This document shows, piece by piece, positions 45,901-57,900 of a stretch of DNA of 64,000 nt. The translations under genes and the position numbers were made by a program. The first letter of the stretch is position 1. The number at the start of each line of letters is the position of its first letter. This stretch comes from Bemisia tabaci. Taxonomy: Eukaryota > Arthropoda > Insecta > Hemiptera > Aleyrodidae. The DNA lies in NCBI RefSeq assembly GCF_918797505.1, contig NC_092799.1, positions 28,024,382 to 28,088,381 of the forward strand. Reading direction: 5' to 3'. Under the pieces are notes generated by a model, which did not search any database, was not told the DNA's origin, and was given only the letters and a program-made list of their open reading frames with translations.

Positions 45901-48900
45901 CGATGTGATGGTTATAGACAATATGACAGAGGTGGAGAGATGTCAGCTTCCGGAGGATCTCTACCATGACAGATTTCTGTGGCGAGTAGGCGTCGCAGAG
46001 CGCCCTAGCGTGCCGTAATAGCGACTTGTAAATATATAGACAATGTGATAGACGAAGAAGACGTAATTAGTATGGAGCGATCCTGTTGCCCTGGTAAAAA
46101 TTGGCAGTAGAATCTGTGTTCCAAAATACCATAGACCTACAGCCGGCTGTAAGATTTCCAATAGCTTCTATAGCCGGCTATACAATTTCTTATAGCATTT
46201 TATAGCCGATGGCGATTAAGCAACAGCCGCACGGTGGATCGAGTCAATGGGAGAGGTCGGTCATGGAGCGTTGCGCTTCCAATGTTACGAGGATAACGAA
46301 TATTCCTGGTCATTTGATCGATTATGTACCATCAATCTCATGTAATTTTTCGCGTAGAATTCATTTTTGATGTTATTTTTGGTGAACAACGTACCTGAAG
46401 ACCCGTATTTGTGCATTTTGTCGGGAAAACTATACAGGTGCAAAGTTTAGGCGTCTGTGTTTTACTTCGTAGGACGGAGTTTTTAATTTTTCATGATGGA
46501 AGAGGATAAATTATGAATAAAATTATGAAAACTTACTAATAAGTGTCACAAATACGCAAAAATACCTCCCCAGTTATGAGCTGCTGCATCAGATAAATCA
46601 TTCCCTTCACTGCAAAGTTAATTTCGAAACTTTGTCATAAGATATCATTCTTATGCATAAAGATCGGTGAGAAAACAAATGAAATACATTTATGAATTCT
46701 TTGAAAATATTCAAGATCACTTTTACTTTAAATTCATATTTACATTCAAAGGACGGAACAGGGACTTAGAGTAGAAAAAACACTAGATGGCTAGAAAAAA
46801 AAAGAAAAGAAAAAAAATTTAAACATGCATGTAACAGTCATCTGTCATCTGCTTCTCCTTATTCTTCTTCTTCATATTCAGTTCCCCATCACTCTCATCC
46901 TCGTCTTCCGCTCTCAAACCGCATCAAACTTAAAAAACAAGCAACGCAAAAAACCGCAAAAATTCCACAATTTCCCGGACTTGTAACGTTAAAACGTACT
47001 CGCAGTGTAATTAGTTTCGCACTAACTGCACTTTGTTTACATCGAAATAGGTGAAAAATTAAAAAATATGTACGTATTTGAAAGAAGCATCAGTTATCAG
47101 AGTTCACCAGTGACCGGTCGCGCGCGATCGCGGAGGCCAACAGATAAAATGGCATCATAGTCAGGGGCCAGGCAAGTAAAGGGGGGGGGGGTTACTTGCT
47201 AAAAGTTTCCTCAAGCTATCTACGCATACGTCCCAAAAAAGCTTTCTATAAGGGATATGAAGGGATGTCCGAGTGAAAATATGCCCGATTTTTTTTTTTT
47301 AGTTCTCCTATAGATATGTAGTTTAGGAAATAATGAAAATACGAAAAACGGGCCAAAGAGCACGTCTTGATGGTGAAACTTGTTTTTCAGTTTCCGATGA
47401 ACAGGAATCATACCTACCTGGGTCATTTAGCAGTTACGAGAGTTCACTGGTCGCTTGGTTTTCGAGATAAAGCTCGCGCGCAATCTCGGAATGCAACAGA
47501 AAAAGTGACGTCACGGCCAAAGTGGCGCAAAGTGGCACCCAAATTTTGCGGGATCGTATTCTCAGGACTCCTACGAACATGCCTATACAAATTTTTCTGG
47601 CGGATGGTGGCGGATGGGTAGTTAAAAGTTTACCTTAACTTTTTTTTTCTGCATTTTGATATAAGCACATTAGTGCAAACATAATCATTGAAAAAATGGG
47701 CCGAATACAAAAAATTATTAGCGGTATGTGTTCTCTAGACTCTGGAAAATAAGAATCAATTAATGAAACCAGCATTAATTTAAACAGAAGCAAGCTAAGT
47801 GCCGCGGCAGCTAACCGGTCGCTTGATTTTCGAGATAAGGCTCGCGCACAATCTCGGAACGCAACAGAAAAAGTGACGTCACGGCCAAAGTGGCGCAAAG
47901 TGGCACCCAAATTTTGCGGGATCGTATTCTCAGGACTCCTACGAACATGCCTATACAAATTTTTCTGGCGGATGGTGGCGGATGGGTAGTTAAAAGTTTA
48001 CCTAAACTTTTTTTTTTCGCTTTTTGAGATGAGCACATTAGCGCAAACATAATCATTGAAAAAATGGGCCAAATACAAAAAATTACTAGTGCAATGTGTT
48101 CTCCAGACTCTGAAGAACAAGAATATGTCAATGAAATTAGCATTAATTTAAACAGAAGCAAGTTAAATGGAATAGAAAGACTCGGACGATTTGTCGCTAA
48201 AATAAAAAGTTACGCAAAGCCCCTCTTTGATGCCTTCTGTCACAAAAATGAACATGTTTCGTTCCAAATCAATGTCAGATCCTTAAAATATAACTCTTGA
48301 GGAACACTTTTGACCCTTAAAAAATGCGATTCGCCCGAATCGCCCATGACCGACCTGTACCATTGACTCGATCCACCGTGAGCCGGGCGATAAAGTGTAT
48401 ATGCTAAACGTTACTAATTACGGATGCTAGGACTTGGTGAGTTTTTGGAATACTGCTGCTCTCTTTTTGGGCCGTAGTATCTTGATTTATTTTGCGAGGA
48501 AAGCTCCGTACTTGTGATATGGATTCCTGCCATTACTAATATATTAGAGCGCCTTCAGTTTTGTATGATACTGTGCAATACCTCTGGTGTGAAATAGTTG
48601 CTTCAAGCACCGTGGCAGGCGGGCAGCCAGCGCGAAACACGCATTGGCGCCTACAAACCTAACAGGGATACTTCACGCGTTGCGCAATGCGTGAAGTATC
48701 CCTGTTAGGTTTGTAGGCGCCAGTGCGTCGCCGCTCCGCATTGTGTTAGGCTCTAATATTTAATCTGGCGGAGTCAGCGTTATTCAACTCATGATTTTGA
48801 AATGCATGTTTGCACATCCTGTATGGATTATTCTCATTTTAATTGATGAAAAAAAATATGTATTAAAGGAAAATATAATGTGTTTGGTATATAAACCACT

Positions 48901-51900
48901 TAAGGTGTTTTAATAATATTATTTTTTAATATTATTTGTAATTTAAGTAAATTTTGTAAATATTAAGGTGGTTCCGTGTATCAAGCTTAATGATTTCCAA
49001 AGCACACGAATTTCTACACAATTTCTTATAGCCTTTCATAATCGATGGCGAAAAAGCAACAGCCAGGCGATAAAGTGTAAAGCCCGGCGATAGGAACTAT
49101 AGCCCGGCTGCATAATTTTTTATCGCTTCGCATAGCCCGGCCGTATGATTTTCTCCGCATTCTACAGCCAGCTATATGATTTTCTGTAGCCTTCTTTAGC
49201 CGGCTTTAAGAATTTCTATGGTATTTTGAAACGCAGCTCTTATCGCCAATTTTTACCAGGGTGGTTGAATGAGTGGTTCCTGTAGACTAAGGGAGAATAT
49301 GATGCACTAACTATAGGGTCTCTCGTTGGTTGACGTTAGTTAGTCTATTACCCACCTCCTTTGTCCATTGCAACCACCTGCTTCCACCAGTAGGATCCCT
49401 CCATATCCCTGTTGTTTTCTTGGCCTATCGCTTAGTCTCCCAATTTCAACGTGTATAAATGTATGGCATTGTGTCCCAATGATGCAAATGCAACAAAAAA
49501 GACTTAACTCACTCGCACGTTAAGTGTTTTTTGATCTGTTTTCTTGTGCGGGTCTCCAGAAAGAAAAATTGTATTGATAAAAATACAAATAAACACACAA
49601 TGTAATCAGTTAGGTACCCATTTTTTCGTGGTATGTTGCTTGTGATTTATTCATAGAGCAGTTAAATTTCTAGATATTTTTTTGGTTCTAACGCTCATGA
49701 ATCTATGTAAAAGTAAAAGAACTAGCCAGGGACAAACCTGTGGTTCTGGAGCTGGGATGGTCGTTGGGGTGGTGGTTGTTGTGTGGTGGTGACTCCTTCA
49801 TTATTGCTGAGAATCCAGAAATGACCGGCGCCGTGGGGAGCTTTGTTGCCTTTCCGGAAATGAGGATTGATCGACAAATTGTGCCGAACAGAATTTTTCC
49901 ATCTGTCATCATTTGGCCTATAAAACGGGAACCTTTCACTGCAACAAAACAGAATAAAACGATTAGGATTAGGTCGGCTGAATTCTCGTTTTTAACACTA
50001 AAAATCGCAAGCATTGGCCTCAGTACACTCATCATTATTTTTTCTTTTTCCACCGAAATTATTTAATAACATCAGTCTCCGAGACATTTTAAAAATCGGT
50101 ATAAAGATTTATTTCTGTTGCTCACTCTATGTAGCGCCAAAGGCAAAGGCTACAGCCAAAGGCAACCCGGACGACCGCCCAAGAGATGGACACAGAGCTG
50201 CCTTTCTTCCCCGGAGGACCATTAAGTGATCTCTCTCGTCCTCATCATACTAATTTAGAGGCTAAACAAACAGGATTTCGACCCTAGTCAAAAGTTAGAG
50301 GAAGAAGAAGAAGACTCTATGTAAAAATTTCATAGAGATTATTGACACTGTTACCTGAATTTATTTTGGCCATATAAATGAACTTACTTTATTTTAAACT
50401 CTACAGTATTAGTTGCGTTTTTTTATTGCTGATCTGTGCTTAAGCTGCTTAAACCGATAAGAGAGTCGGTCTAACTCCTTCTTCTTAACTCAGTTCACGG
50501 ACTATGGTACTGCAAAATGCTGAGGGTAAGAATAAAGTAAGATAGGTGCATAATTTACACGTCACAGGCTGCGTCACGCTCAATTGACTTCTGCATTAAT
50601 GTGACGCGTATCTCTCCCTCTTTGGTTAACTTGTGTTGAAGGGCCTTTTAGGGTCAAAATGATTGTATACAGGGTGTTTCACCTATAACGCTACAAAATG
50701 AAGGAGTATATTTTAAGGAACAATTTAAATAATCTCTCTTTTAATTATTGCCTCCATAAAAGTAATCTCTCTCTCTCTCTCTTTCCCCCCTCTCCCTCTC
50801 TCCCTCCCCCTCTCTTTCCCTCACTCTCTCCCTCGAAAAACACCCCCTTTCTGAAAAGAAGTTATTTAAAAACTCATTCTGCACAAAATTATTTTTTATG
50901 GGAAACCATTCAAAGTTGATCCGGTGTCTGAAAATTTAACTTTGAAGGCAAACATCTGTCAGCCGGTTGATAGTATGAGACAAACAATAAGAATCTTGAA
51001 ATTGTATTTTTTGACAACCTCTTGGCTTGTAAGATTAATTTCAGGATTCAATGAACTCTGCCATGACTTTCGGACAGGAAAAAACCCCCAGATAAAGTAT
51101 GAAAAACTGATATAAAAAATCCCAATCAAACATCTTGTCATGTATGTGTTGGGATCCTCATTTTAAGCCTACAAGTATATAAAGTACGCAACAATTCATT
51201 TTTTTGGCCTTCATTTCTTCGCTGAATAGTGTGGATCCAGCACTATTCCACCATCATGCCACTTACAGTTCGGGTCACATTCTTAGTGGTTTTGTTCGGT
51301 CAACTGTAAAATTAAATTGTTAAATAATTATAGCGTATTTCTACGATACTCGCATGAAATAAGCTTCCAAGTAGTGATACAAATACTGAGGTAAGGTTTG
51401 TACAAATATTTTGTAATAGCGCCGTCATAAGGATTTTTAAAAATAATTTGGAAAAAATTTCAATAAATTCTAATAAATTTTTATAAAATCTAATAATTTC
51501 TAATACATATATCTTTTAATATATTCTAAATAATTATCCTAATTATTTTATTAATTCCAATAATTTCGTTCCAAAAGAATAAGACCCTGACAATCCAGAC
51601 ATTTTAAAAATATTGCTGATTTTGTACAACAATTCTATTGTAACAATTGTAACAATTGTTAATTGTGTAACAATTTAATTTTACAGCTGACCAAAAAAAC
51701 CACTGAAAATGTGACCCGAGCTGTAAGTGACATGATGGTGGAATAGTGCTGGATCCACACTATTCAGCGAAGAAATGAAGGCCAAAAAAATTAATTGTTG
51801 CGTACTTTATACTTGTGGGCTTAAAATGAGGATCCAAACACATGCACTCACTAGCATGGTGCTCAGTGCTCGGTAGAAACGTCCAGTTTAAAATGTCCAA

Positions 51901-54900
51901 AATCAAAAATATTTAATAAAAAAAATGACCGGCATTAAATTCGAGTCACCCTGTACATTGCGTGGGGCTGCCGACCAGCGAATCGTGACCAGGAGCACCT
52001 GCAGCCTGCAGCAGCGAGGCTGCATGGCAATGCAGACGTACGTTCCACGATTCCCGATTATAGTTGCCAGACAGTGCTCAAAAATCAGCACTTTTCCCAT
52101 CCAACTCAATAAATATCTACATTTTATCGGGCAGTCTGGCAACTTTGTTCCGGATCCCTATCCCGGGGGTGCCGCTCGATTCCCGGCTGGAAATCTGGAT
52201 GAGTCGGAAGCTCGGAAGCTCGGTACCACGCTAAGCGGTGGTACAACGCTACAACAGCCATCGTCATCGCAGAGGGGCTCCCCATCCCCCCACCCCCTCC
52301 CCTCCCCCTTTCACTCGCTCGCAACCCCCGGACAGCTCATCCCTTCGCGCTTCGCCCCCGCCGTGACCCGGACCCGAAGTTAGTCCTTTCCACTTTCGCT
52401 ACTGACGATCATTCACGTATAACGTGACGCTAGACCACCGTTTAGATATGAGGGGGGGGGGGGGGATTACAACTGAGTTAAAGCCGTGCGATTAGCCATT
52501 CTTTAAGTCGCTCATCTCCTCAGGAGAGCTAGCCAGGGTTGCTCCTTGAACGGATCTTTTTCCCAGCGGGCCGATAATTGAAATTGATAGACAAAGCTAT
52601 AGATAAAGAAGACAAAAGGGATATGGAGGGATCCAGGGTTGAATGAGTGAGAACGAAAACACACCAACTCGGAAAAATGAAAATAACCGACCCACACACA
52701 AAACTGCACAGGAAGAGTAGAAGTCACTTTAAGAAAAAGATTTTTGCTGCCGAAATACAAGTACTTATGGACACTTTAAAGGTCAAAGTTGGAGCAGATG
52801 TGCAAACTTGAACGACTTTTATGTAAATCAACTGTCTATAATGGAAGTTGAGCATTTTCGAGTTACCGAGTTGGTGTGTTTTCGTTCTCACTGATTCAGT
52901 TATAAAGCCGCACAATTGGACGTATTTCTATCAAACGGAACTTAGCGTCATAGGGGGAGGAAGGTAGCGGGGGGCTTGGATTGGCGGCGGAAACGGGCGT
53001 CCTGCTAGTTCCGTCCTATACTCACAATGCTTTTCCATGGCGCTTAGTTCCGTTTGACAGAACGCGCTATCCGGGATTCTAAATTCCTCAAAAGGAACTC
53101 AAATTGGCGCTTAGTTCCGTTTGACAGAAATACGTCCAATTGACCATTATTTAAGTAGCTCAGTTCCTCAGGAGAGACAGCCGGGCGGTTGCTCTTTGAA
53201 CAGCGGGACGCTTATTAAAATTGATGGACAAAGCCATAGACAAAGGAGACATAGGGAGTATGGAACTATACTATTGATTGAAATGGATGGTTCCAATAGA
53301 CTAAGGGAGAAAATGATGGACTAAGTATGGGGTCCCTCGTGAGTTGTCGTTATTTAGTCTATTATCTACGTCCTTTGTCCATTGCAACCACTTGCTTCCA
53401 CCAATAGGATCCTTCCATATCTCTTTTGTCTTATTTGTCTGTAGCTTTGTCTATCGATTTCAATAATCGGTCCGCAGATCAATTTCTCAGCAGGCCGATT
53501 ATTGAAATTGATCGACAAAACTATATAGATGAAGAGGACAAAAGGGATATGGAGGGCTCCAGAGGGATCCTATGGTGGATGTGGGTAGTTGCGACGGACG
53601 AAGGAGGTAGGAAATAGACTAACTACTGGGAACACCGAAATAGCCAATTGTACAGCCAGATATAGAAGCTACCTTACAGCCGGCTATGCTGCCGTGATAA
53701 TGAAGAACGCCGTATGAATATTCGAGAGTTGCCAAATTTCCTTCGAATTTTTTTTATTTTTGAGGTAAGTTATGCATGTTTCTCCTTGAAATTTTCAGGA
53801 AATTTAGGTGAAATTGAGATCAAAAGTATCTAAAAAATTAGAAGAATAATATTCATACGTTTACCAGGAAATTTGTGTTTTATGAAAGGAAATTTGGCAA
53901 CGCCTAAAGGTTCATACGGCGTTTTTCCTTAGCACGGCAGTACAGATCCGCGGTATTTTTGAGAACATAACGACGGTGTAAGTCGCCAATCACATAACTC
54001 GGTTTGCGACGTCGCAGACTTCCTGTCATACTTTATTTTTTTAACGGAGAACTACTCAACGGCGATTCTTTTAAACTGCCGTGATTTTTCTTCTCTGTGC
54101 GAAGAAAATTCTGCATAAACTTCAAGGAACAATGTCAATTTGTTCTCCATTAAAAAAATAACATAGATGCGGATATTTTAAGACACTGCAAACGAGATTC
54201 GTGATTGCGGACTTACGCCGCGCCGTCGATAGATCCTACGGCCAATTTTTACCACGGGAGTAAACGACAGTCACTCTGAATATCTTGTTACTGAGCATTC
54301 CGCACGGAGGAAAAAAATAGGCAAATTTAGGATTTAGACGTTTTTGCCGAGGACGACAGTGTACGTCTCGCGCGGAGAAGAAGATTCGTAGATGGGAAAA
54401 TATTGTGATTATGAACTACGTATGTGCTATGTTGGTGTATGTGTTCCGGACCAATGGTTTTCATTCACAAATTGTCTCGGCTCTGACACGGCCCGGTGCT
54501 ACTCCGTGCCTTGGTACCGGCTATTGAACAGTTTTCTTAACCCTTAACCCTGCTCTAACTCGTAATATCACATACAGTTTAGCTCCCCCGGACCCTCGGT
54601 CCCCCACTCCCCCCCCCCTCCGCCTCCAACCCCCGCCGTGGGCACCGATTCGTCGCCGTCGTCTCAAAAGTTCCTCTCCGTGGATATTCTGGATCGTCAC
54701 CCCAACTTTTACTACCTGCTCAGTCGTGGTTGCCAAATTACCCGAGGTTCTTAGGTTGTTGCAACGTTGAGCAACAATAACAAACCGTCATTCGTGACCG
54801 CCAAAGAGAAGCTAGAGTACCTATATTGAGAGAGTACACTAAAAAAAAATTCTCGGCGTTTTTACCAAGATCCGTTGGTACCTTTACCATCTCACTTTTT

Positions 54901-57900
54901 TTTACCAATTGTTGGTAATTTTACCAAGACAGACTGGTAAGCTTACCTAAAAACGGGTATTTTTACTGTTTTTCTCAGGTAAGAATACCACTTTTGTTGG
55001 TAATCAATTCCCGGTAACTTTGCCATTTTATCCCGGTAATTTTACCACAGTCGATAAAAAATATTGGCATTTTTACCAAGGTCCAGTAAAATCACCAAGA
55101 AAGTTCAACAATTTTACCGAGATTTTTCGGTAAAATTACCAATTCCATAAATGGTAATTTTACCAAGAAAAAACTGGGATCAAATAGAACCCTGAATTCT
55201 TAGTAATTTTACCCTTTTCTTAGTAAATACACCGAGATTAATTTTTCAGTGTATGGCCACTGGGCCCCATGGAGAGGCCTAGGACCCCAAAATGGCGGTG
55301 CTTTGTTTTGGTTTTTGTGGATGGGAAGGGGGTCATTGCCAACTTTTGACGGTTATCACCAACCGCACTTGCTGCCAACCTTACCACATCTAAGATCATT
55401 TTTCTCAAAAATCGCACATGATTAGTCTTAAAAATATGTAAAAAAGTCTCAATAGTGCATTTGAGTAAATTTCTCGTTACAATAAGCAAAAAAAAAAAAA
55501 CTACATTTTGAGTCATTTTGCATTATATTAATTCATGGCGTCCGCCATTTTTGGGTCCTAAGGGCTCCATTCAGCCTAAGATGGCTGAGCCAATCAGAGG
55601 TGGTAACACCAGTGGCCATACTCTCTCAATATAGGTACTCCAAGAAAAGCGAGATATCAATTGAATCGGGACGAGCGAATACCGGTAATGTTCATTTTTC
55701 CAATCTTGAGTTTTTTTGAGTTGATAATACTTTTTGGAGTTGGTTGCGAGTGGCGTTAAAACTCGTCTTCAGGTTTCCTTAATTCCGAAACGAGTCCTTT
55801 CATCACTTTTATGGTTTTATCAACCCTTTAAAAGTATTATCAACTCAAAAATACTTTAGACTGGAAAAATGGACATCAGCGGTTTTCGCACGTCCCTATT
55901 CAATCGCAAGCACTCAAAATTGAAGGGCTTGAAGGGCAAGGCGCACAAGTGCAGTTTTTGCTATTTCGAGAAGTCCGTGATTGAAGTTTCGAAATTACAT
56001 AGATCCTTACGGCCGAAAGAAAGTTCAAACTGACTAATTGAAGCTTATAAATTGGAATTTGGAAGCGACTTTTTCACAGAATACGCATTCAGACTCAAGT
56101 TTTTCATAAATCATTCATACCTCATTTTTTTTCAAATATGCGCCTTGTCCGCCAATGCCCTCAATTGAGATATCAGTACAAAGGTTTGGAGTAGTGTTTT
56201 GCGGAATATTTTCATATAAAAAACGCTTAATAAGTTTCAATAAGACTAAAGTTATCCGGAAAAAAGTATTGCGAAAGGCCTGTTGTCGGTTCCCGTTACA
56301 TTGCTGGTGAAACTGTAGAAACGCGTACTTCGATTTGCAGCGCGTTGCAGACTTCTAGTCATACTTTATTTTCTTCGTGAAAAACTACTGCACGTCATTT
56401 TTTTGACATGTCAGTAACTTTTTTCCGGAGAAAAAAAAGTTTCACTTGTCTCTTCATTCAGAGAATATTCTGTAAAAACTTTAAGCGATGATTTTGGTTC
56501 GATCTCCTTTCAGAAAATAAAATAGTAGCGGAGATTTCGAAGCACCACAACCGAGATACTCATTTTTGCATTTTCACCGTCGATATACAATTTGGATGAA
56601 GGTAATCAACACCAGGGTAGCATTACCATAGCTAGGGTAGCAGGGTAACCATACTCTAATGTAATTCTTGCCACTGTGTATTGTAAAATTCGTCAGGACT
56701 TTGATTATACCTTCACCCAAAAGTCTATTTAAGTTCAGACTCAGGCAGACCTATGATGTGTACCATATTTTTTTCCATTGTCTGCTAAGCCAATGAAATT
56801 GAGACAGGGAATTGGTAGGTTGAGGAGGAAAAAGATTGGCAAAATGCACTATCAAAAAGAAAAGCAAAACAAGTTGGATTTTGCAATCGCTAGCGATAGC
56901 AATATTCGTCATGGGAACGTTAGCTTCTGGGATATGAAAATGTTAAGGTACAGTTCGTTTGTAGTATCTTCTGAATTGAAGGGGCTATGTAATTTTGTGT
57001 TGACATCTCTTTTTTAACATTTTTAATTATTTTCTTTGCATACAAGAAAGCTGTTATGTACCAATTATTTATTTTCGTTGGATTATTTATGGTTTTCGGA
57101 AGTTACCGCATTTAAGTTTCAGGTTCGCTTATTCGGCGTAAAGTATACAAAAGGTGTCCCAAAAGCACCGGGACTTGTTCTGTAACTTCGAAAGTAAGAT
57201 GGATACAGACATGATCTTGATCTCATTTTAAAGATCAACTCAATACCTATCGATTAAAACCAAGATCAGCTCAATCGGATAAAAATTGACCAAGTTATGG
57301 CACTTTGAAATCAGCGAGGAAAGTTTACGCCTACGGTTTTTAAGGAAGATTCTTCATCGCCGTAAATCGAAAAGTCGGCCTATAAAGTGATGCTTATTGT
57401 GTTTTTTTCATTTTCGAGGTGTCATTTATCAACATTTTGTACCACCAAACACAACAGTTGACAGTGCGTATTATTGCAAAGTGCTAAAGGAGTTGAGAAT
57501 GCACATTTCCCGGAAACGGTCGGACTTGAAAGCTTCGTGGATACTCCATCAAGACAAGCGCGGCCTCACACATCGAGCTTAACACGTGAATTTATGAGTA
57601 AAAATGGAGTTGAAACAATCCCTCATCCCCCTTACAGCCCTGACTTGGCTCCATGTGATTTTTGGATGTTTCCTACACTTAAAAAGGAGCTTCGTGGACG
57701 AAGATTCGAATCGAAGACCGAAATCCAGAATGCAATTCAAAACTTTTTCAACGCCATCCCAGAGGAAGAATTCAGGAAAACAATGTTGGATAAGTGGCAA
57801 GAGCGCATGAAAAAGTGCATCCGGTTTGATGGACGGTACTTTGAAAAGCAAAAGGAAGTTATGGAAGATTCGGAGGAAAGTGGATACGAATATTAACTTT

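Larger units (their letters stand above)
46089..49261. mobile_element. Inverted-repeat element (CCCTGGTAAAAATTGGC ends), host of the Transib-like insertion
   Basis: CCCTGGTAAAAATTGGC at 46089 is answered by GCCAATTTTTACCAGGG at 49261. CCAAAATACCATAGA is answered by TCTATGGTATTTTG. Subterminal regions repeat AGCCGGCTATA-type motifs. Without its 2.15-kb insert the element would be about 1.0 kb. It lies within an R9 repeat (46030-46088 continuing at 49262). No coding region. Confidence 0.78.

Noticed and set aside
49703..50053. 116-codon minus-strand frame (including FCFVAVKGSRFIGQMM)
   Set aside because: Wrong phase over the true forkhead exon; the frame shifted by one reads the recognition helix with exact splice sites.
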